From contig AGAU01000132.1 of NCBI GenBank assembly GCA_000224765.2, positions 25,492 through 89,491 of the forward strand: 64,000 nt of DNA, written 5' to 3'. The notes beneath the pieces are model-generated. The model ran no database searches, was not told where the DNA came from, and worked only from the letters and a program-made list of their open reading frames with translations. A program made the position numbers and the translations under genes. Shown here piece after piece: positions 60,497-64,000 of this stretch (its first letter is position 1; the number at the start of each line of letters is the position of its first letter). This DNA comes from SAR324 cluster bacterium JCVI-SC AAA005. GTDB lineage: Bacteria; SAR324; NAC60-12.

Positions 60497-60750
60497 AAGG
60501 TTTCCATGAAAAAAGTAATGAGTTGGCTGAATCTAACTCAGCAAAAACGAATCATCGCACTGAAAAACTAGATCCACTCTTTGGTGTTCTCAAGGAAAAT
60601 CGAAGACTTAGGAATGTTGAACTTAAAATGGTAGATCATGCCTTCCTAGCAATTTAGATCAGCATTAATTCTTACGGAGAGAGATTGTTGTTCCAACTTA
60701 AGCTACAGCAGACTGTCGGGTACCATTGGCTCAGCAACCTCATGCAAAAA

Positions 60751-60772
60751 ATTGTGAAAACGTTTTCACAAT
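60751..60772. promoter_or_regulatory. perfect 22-bp palindrome, LacI-type operator candidate
   Basis: attgtgaaaacgttttcacaat, self-complementary with AACGTT centre, between the divergent isomerase and LacI-family genes. Confidence 0.8.
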
Positions 60773-60885
60773 CAGCCTTGCAATACAATTTTTGTCAAGA
60801 TATTTAGTGACGAACAGTTGTTTCAAGCGTAACAAGATATAATGGAATTTTTAGCTAAGATCCACTCAACCTGAAGAAGCATCCT

Positions 60886-61890
60886 ATGAGCAATCCAAAG
60901 TTAACTGATGTCGCCCGGCTGGCAGCAGTGTCACCAGCGACAGTGAGCCGAGCGATCAATCAACCGGCGATTGTCAATGCTAAGACCCTGGAGCGGATTC
61001 AACAAGCAATCCAGCAAATTGGCTATGAGACCAACACAGCAGGACGAAATCTACGTCTGCGCAGGTCTGATGCTTTACTGGTCATGATCTCGGATGCCCC
61101 AAGTCGTTTTTTCTCTCAGATCCTGATGGGAGTGGAAGCAGAAGCTTCCGAAGCAGGCTACAACGTACTGGTCTCGAACACTCAGGACAATCCAGAGAGG
61201 GGACGTCAACTCTACGCAAGCATTCAGCAAAGTCTAGCAGATGGAATTCTGACTTTTGGGAGGCATAATCCAGAATTGGGGGACTTGATCAGGAACCACC
61301 CTATCCCAATCGTTGGGGTCAATGAACACCTGGAAGAGCTTCCTGTTCCCGTGACTACTGTCGACAACCTAAGCGCCTCACGAGCAATCGTTCGTCATCT
61401 GCTAGAGTTAGGACATCGGAAGATTGGGCATGTGACCGGCACCACTACCTTGTCTTCGGGCAGAGATCGCTTCATGGGATTCCGGAGCGAATTGCAACTA
61501 GCCGGACTTAGTCCGACATGGGTTTGCAACAAACACTACAATGTTGAATCAGGTAGAGAAGCGGCTGAAGAATGGCTAAGCCTGACTGATCGTCCGACTG
61601 CGGTCTTTTGCTCCTGTGATGAGGCTGCCTTTGGATTCATTGCTGCGCTGCGTCGCAAAGAAATCCGTGTTCCAGAAGACTTGTCTGTCGTTGGTTTCGA
61701 TGACATTCCCCTAGCTGACCACTACTGCCCAGCCCTTACTACGGTACGTCAGCCTCACCGTGAATTGGGAACAACTGCCGTCCGTATGCTGCTGGAACGC
61801 ATCCGTGACGTGGAAGCATCCATTCCAAATCAACTATTGGAAGGTAAATTGATTGTGCGCGAAAGCACAGGACACCCACCAATCACTTAG
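60886..61890 (+). CDS. LacI family transcriptional regulator
   Basis: LTDVARLAAVSPATVSRAINQPAIVNAKTLERIQQAIQQIGYETNTAGRNLRLRRSDALLVMI. Confidence 0.96.
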   Translation: MSNPKLTDVARLAAVSPATVSRAINQPAIVNAKTLERIQQAIQQIGYETNTAGRNLRLRRSDALLVMISDAPSRFFSQILMGVEAEASEAGYNVLVSNTQDNPERGRQLYASIQQSLADGILTFGRHNPELGDLIRNHPIPIVGVNEHLEELPVPVTTVDNLSASRAIVRHLLELGHRKIGHVTGTTTLSSGRDRFMGFRSELQLAGLSPTWVCNKHYNVESGREAAEEWLSLTDRPTAVFCSCDEAAFGFIAALRRKEIRVPEDLSVVGFDDIPLADHYCPALTTVRQPHRELGTTAVRMLLERIRDVEASIPNQLLEGKLIVRESTGHPPIT

Positions 61891-61939
61891 CCCGCTGATT
61901 CAGGACACCAACACTTTCAACCAAGCATTCTTTATAGGA

Positions 61940-62330
61940 ATACAACATCCCTAGCCTCAACGCCGCAGACTACGAGATGGACAACTCACAGAACTCAGTA
62001 TCGTGAATTGTGTGAGCGGCGAAAGCACTGTTATCTATGAAACTGCAGAGTTGATTGAAGCACCCAACTGGACTCCAGATAGTAACTGGTTGATCTTCAA
62101 TGCAGATCGCAGGATTTTTCAAATTTCACTTGATTGGCAGCGAGGGCCAGAGCGAATCAATACCATTCTTTCAGAGGTTCTGAACAACAAGCATGTCTTG
62201 AGATCTGGATAGTAAACAAATCTATCTCAGGTAACGAGACAAACAGCTGGTATCGAGTGGCAATTGATGAGGAAACCCGCAACGTACCTCTAATCAGCAT
62301 GAGGCAACTAACTAGGATTTTTCCTTGCTA
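61940..62330 (+). pseudogene. remnant of a TolB-like beta-propeller protein
   Basis: ORF 62003-62212 GESTVIYETAELIEAPNWTPDSNWLIFNADRRIFQISLDWQ resembles a TolB/WD40-like repeat; frames broken afterwards. Confidence 0.5.
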
Positions 62331-62508
62331 ACTTGATGGAGTTGATCCTGATGGAAACACAACGAGCCACGTTAGGAGTTGCAAATCGCAAGGGAGTAAC
62401 GAAATGAGGATATGTAAAATTCTAGCTCTGGAAGACTCAGACCAGATATTAAATTAAATAAATGATTAAATTTGAGAAAGAGGTCTATTTAAATTATTTT
62501 TGATTTTA

Positions 62509-63558
62509 CTAATTTTTAAAGTTTGTGAACTGCATTAATTCTAAATGAATACCACCTTTCAGCTCTAAAATTCCTTTCGATTTAGCTCTTACTTGTTTAC
62601 GACAACTCATCCAAGCTGACTGAGACATCAAAATTTCATTTTCTTCAGAATAATCACAAATTCGAAAGGCAGTATTTACGGTATGGCCCAACAAATCAAA
62701 CTGGAGCGTTTGTTTCCCAAAAATTCCAGCTACTACAGGCCCCTTATGGATACCACAATGCAGTCTCCATTTTTGAGGAGATGCGGATGCAATATTTTGC
62801 ATCTGAACTGCAAGTTTAATTGCACTAATTATGGGCTGGTCAGTAAAAGTATGAATACCAGAAACTGCAAAAAAAGCATCTCCAATAGTTTTAATTTTTT
62901 CGAATCCATAATCAGACATTGATTCTTCATAATGCTCGAAAAGTGATTGAAGTGATTCAACAACAGCCTCAGGTGAATTTTTCTCAGAAAAACTTGTAAA
63001 ACTGACCAGATCAGAAACCAGTAACACAACATCTTCATATCTCCTTGGCTTCAGGTAATCTTGCGATTTCAAGTCTCCAATAGCCATTTTTGGCAAGACT
63101 GAATGCAGTAATTCATCAGATTGCTTCTTCTCCTCTTCAATCTTATGAAAGTACTGAGTTTCCATATCGTGCATCATTTTCTTGTTAAGACTGGAAGACA
63201 CTCTAGCCTGTAAAATAGTGCTATTGAAAGGCTTTATGATAAAGTCGTCAGCACCACTCTTGATGCACTTGGCTGCTATTTCTCTTTCATCAGAAGCAGT
63301 GATCATGATGACAGGAATATGTCGTAGATTAGGATCTGATTTGATTTCCTCAAGGACTTCCAAACCACTAATGTCAGGCATCATTAGGTCTAATAAAATC
63401 AAGTCATAAGAATTAGAATTAATTAATTGTAGGGCATCAGTACCATTCGTTGCTGAGGTTAATTGAGTGTAACCATCCTTTTTCAACCGACGCTCAAGTG
63501 TGTAAATATTATCTTCCTGATCATCTACCAAAAGAATAGATGGATTAAACTTAGGCAT
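62509..63558 (-). CDS. response regulator with C-terminal class III adenylate/guanylate cyclase domain
   Basis: REC: ILLVDDQEDNIYTLERRLKKDGYTQLTSATNGTDALQLINSNSYDLILLDLMMPDISGLEVLEEIK; cyclase: EDVVLLVSDLVSFTSFSEKNSPEAVVESLQSLFEHYEESMSDYGFEKIKTIGDAFFAVSG. Confidence 0.95.
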   Translation of the reverse strand: MPKFNPSILLVDDQEDNIYTLERRLKKDGYTQLTSATNGTDALQLINSNSYDLILLDLMMPDISGLEVLEEIKSDPNLRHIPVIMITASDEREIAAKCIKSGADDFIIKPFNSTILQARVSSSLNKKMMHDMETQYFHKIEEEKKQSDELLHSVLPKMAIGDLKSQDYLKPRRYEDVVLLVSDLVSFTSFSEKNSPEAVVESLQSLFEHYEESMSDYGFEKIKTIGDAFFAVSGIHTFTDQPIISAIKLAVQMQNIASASPQKWRLHCGIHKGPVVAGIFGKQTLQFDLLGHTVNTAFRICDYSEENEILMSQSAWMSCRKQVRAKSKGILELKGGIHLELMQFTNFKN

Positions 63559-63563
63559 ATAGT

Positions 63564-63926
63564 TTAATGGATGAGATTATTAATTTTTGATAGCAATCTT
63601 GTGATATCAACTGGTTTAGTATCGTAATCATCACAACCTGCTTCTAGGGCCTTATCTTTGTGTTCCTGCATTGCATGGGCAGATAAAGCAATTATAGGAA
63701 TTAATTTAGTTTCTGGTTCAGACTTTAGTATTCTAGTTGCCTCCCAGCCATCTAATAATGGAAGACTCAAATCCATTAGGATAAGATCTGGTTTCAAATC
63801 ACGAGCAGCTTTCAAACCTTCCTCACCATCTTTTGCAATCGTGATTTCGAATCCCTTTTTCTTCAACCTCTTGCTAAGCATATAAATGTTATCTTCATTG
63901 TCTTCGACATAGAGTATGTTTGTCAT
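63564..63926 (-). CDS. single-domain response regulator
   Basis: MTNILYVEDNEDNIYMLSKRLKKKGFEITIAKDGEEGLKAARDLKPDLILMDLSLPLLDGWEATRILK; Met at 63926 best matches REC start. Confidence 0.93.
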   Translation of the reverse strand: MTNILYVEDNEDNIYMLSKRLKKKGFEITIAKDGEEGLKAARDLKPDLILMDLSLPLLDGWEATRILKSEPETKLIPIIALSAHAMQEHKDKALEAGCDDYDTKPVDITRLLSKINNLIH

Positions 63927-63927
63927 T

Positions 63928-64000
63928 TTACGCTCCATTATTTTTAAATTCCATTTCACTTAGGATACGCGTTAGCCTTTGTACAACATCATCATTTGAA
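63928..64000 (-). CDS. C-terminal end of an upstream gene overlapping the response regulator start (possibly its sensor kinase)
   Basis: Open minus frame ...SNDDVVQRLTRILSEMEFKNNGA* ending at 63928; too short to identify. Confidence 0.35.
   Translation of the reverse strand, partial: SNDDVVQRLTRILSEMEFKNNGA

Overview
64 kb of a Gram-negative bacterial chromosome. Flagellar rod/ring genes, LPS export genes (lptB, lptC, lpxK), rpoN and FadL/MCE-type envelope proteins suggest a marine delta-/SAR324-like proteobacterium; this taxonomic guess is inference only. The window is mostly ordinary housekeeping and envelope genes: a TRAP-TAXI transporter, an MCE protein, cobT/cobS, malQ, pspA-rpoN-lptB, fadL plus a VolA-like lipase, ccmB, flgF-flgG-flgA-flgH, def, lpxK, lptC, glycosyltransferases, nucleotide cyclases and response regulators. 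It also holds a sugar/polyol catabolic cluster with a LacI-type regulator and a perfect 22-bp operator-like palindrome, and one tRNA with anticodon CAT (probably tRNA-Ile2). At least five decayed loci are interleaved: radC, enoyl-CoA hydratase, an MFS transporter, a secretin and a TolB-like protein, plus relic DNA at 21.0-22.3 kb. No CRISPR array, rRNA, prophage or intact transposase was seen. I found no convincing new multi-gene system. The best candidates for follow-up are: (i) an AT-rich island whose edge falls inside a GT2-GtrA-methyltransferase fusion ORF, (ii) a 1244-aa lipoprotein with about ten degenerate Calx-beta-like repeats, (iii) an orphan MCE protein with a C-terminal beta-rich extension, (iv) a 2-phosphoglycerate-kinase-like protein with a duplicated ATP-cone-like region, and (v) a trio of small glycine-zipper envelope proteins.
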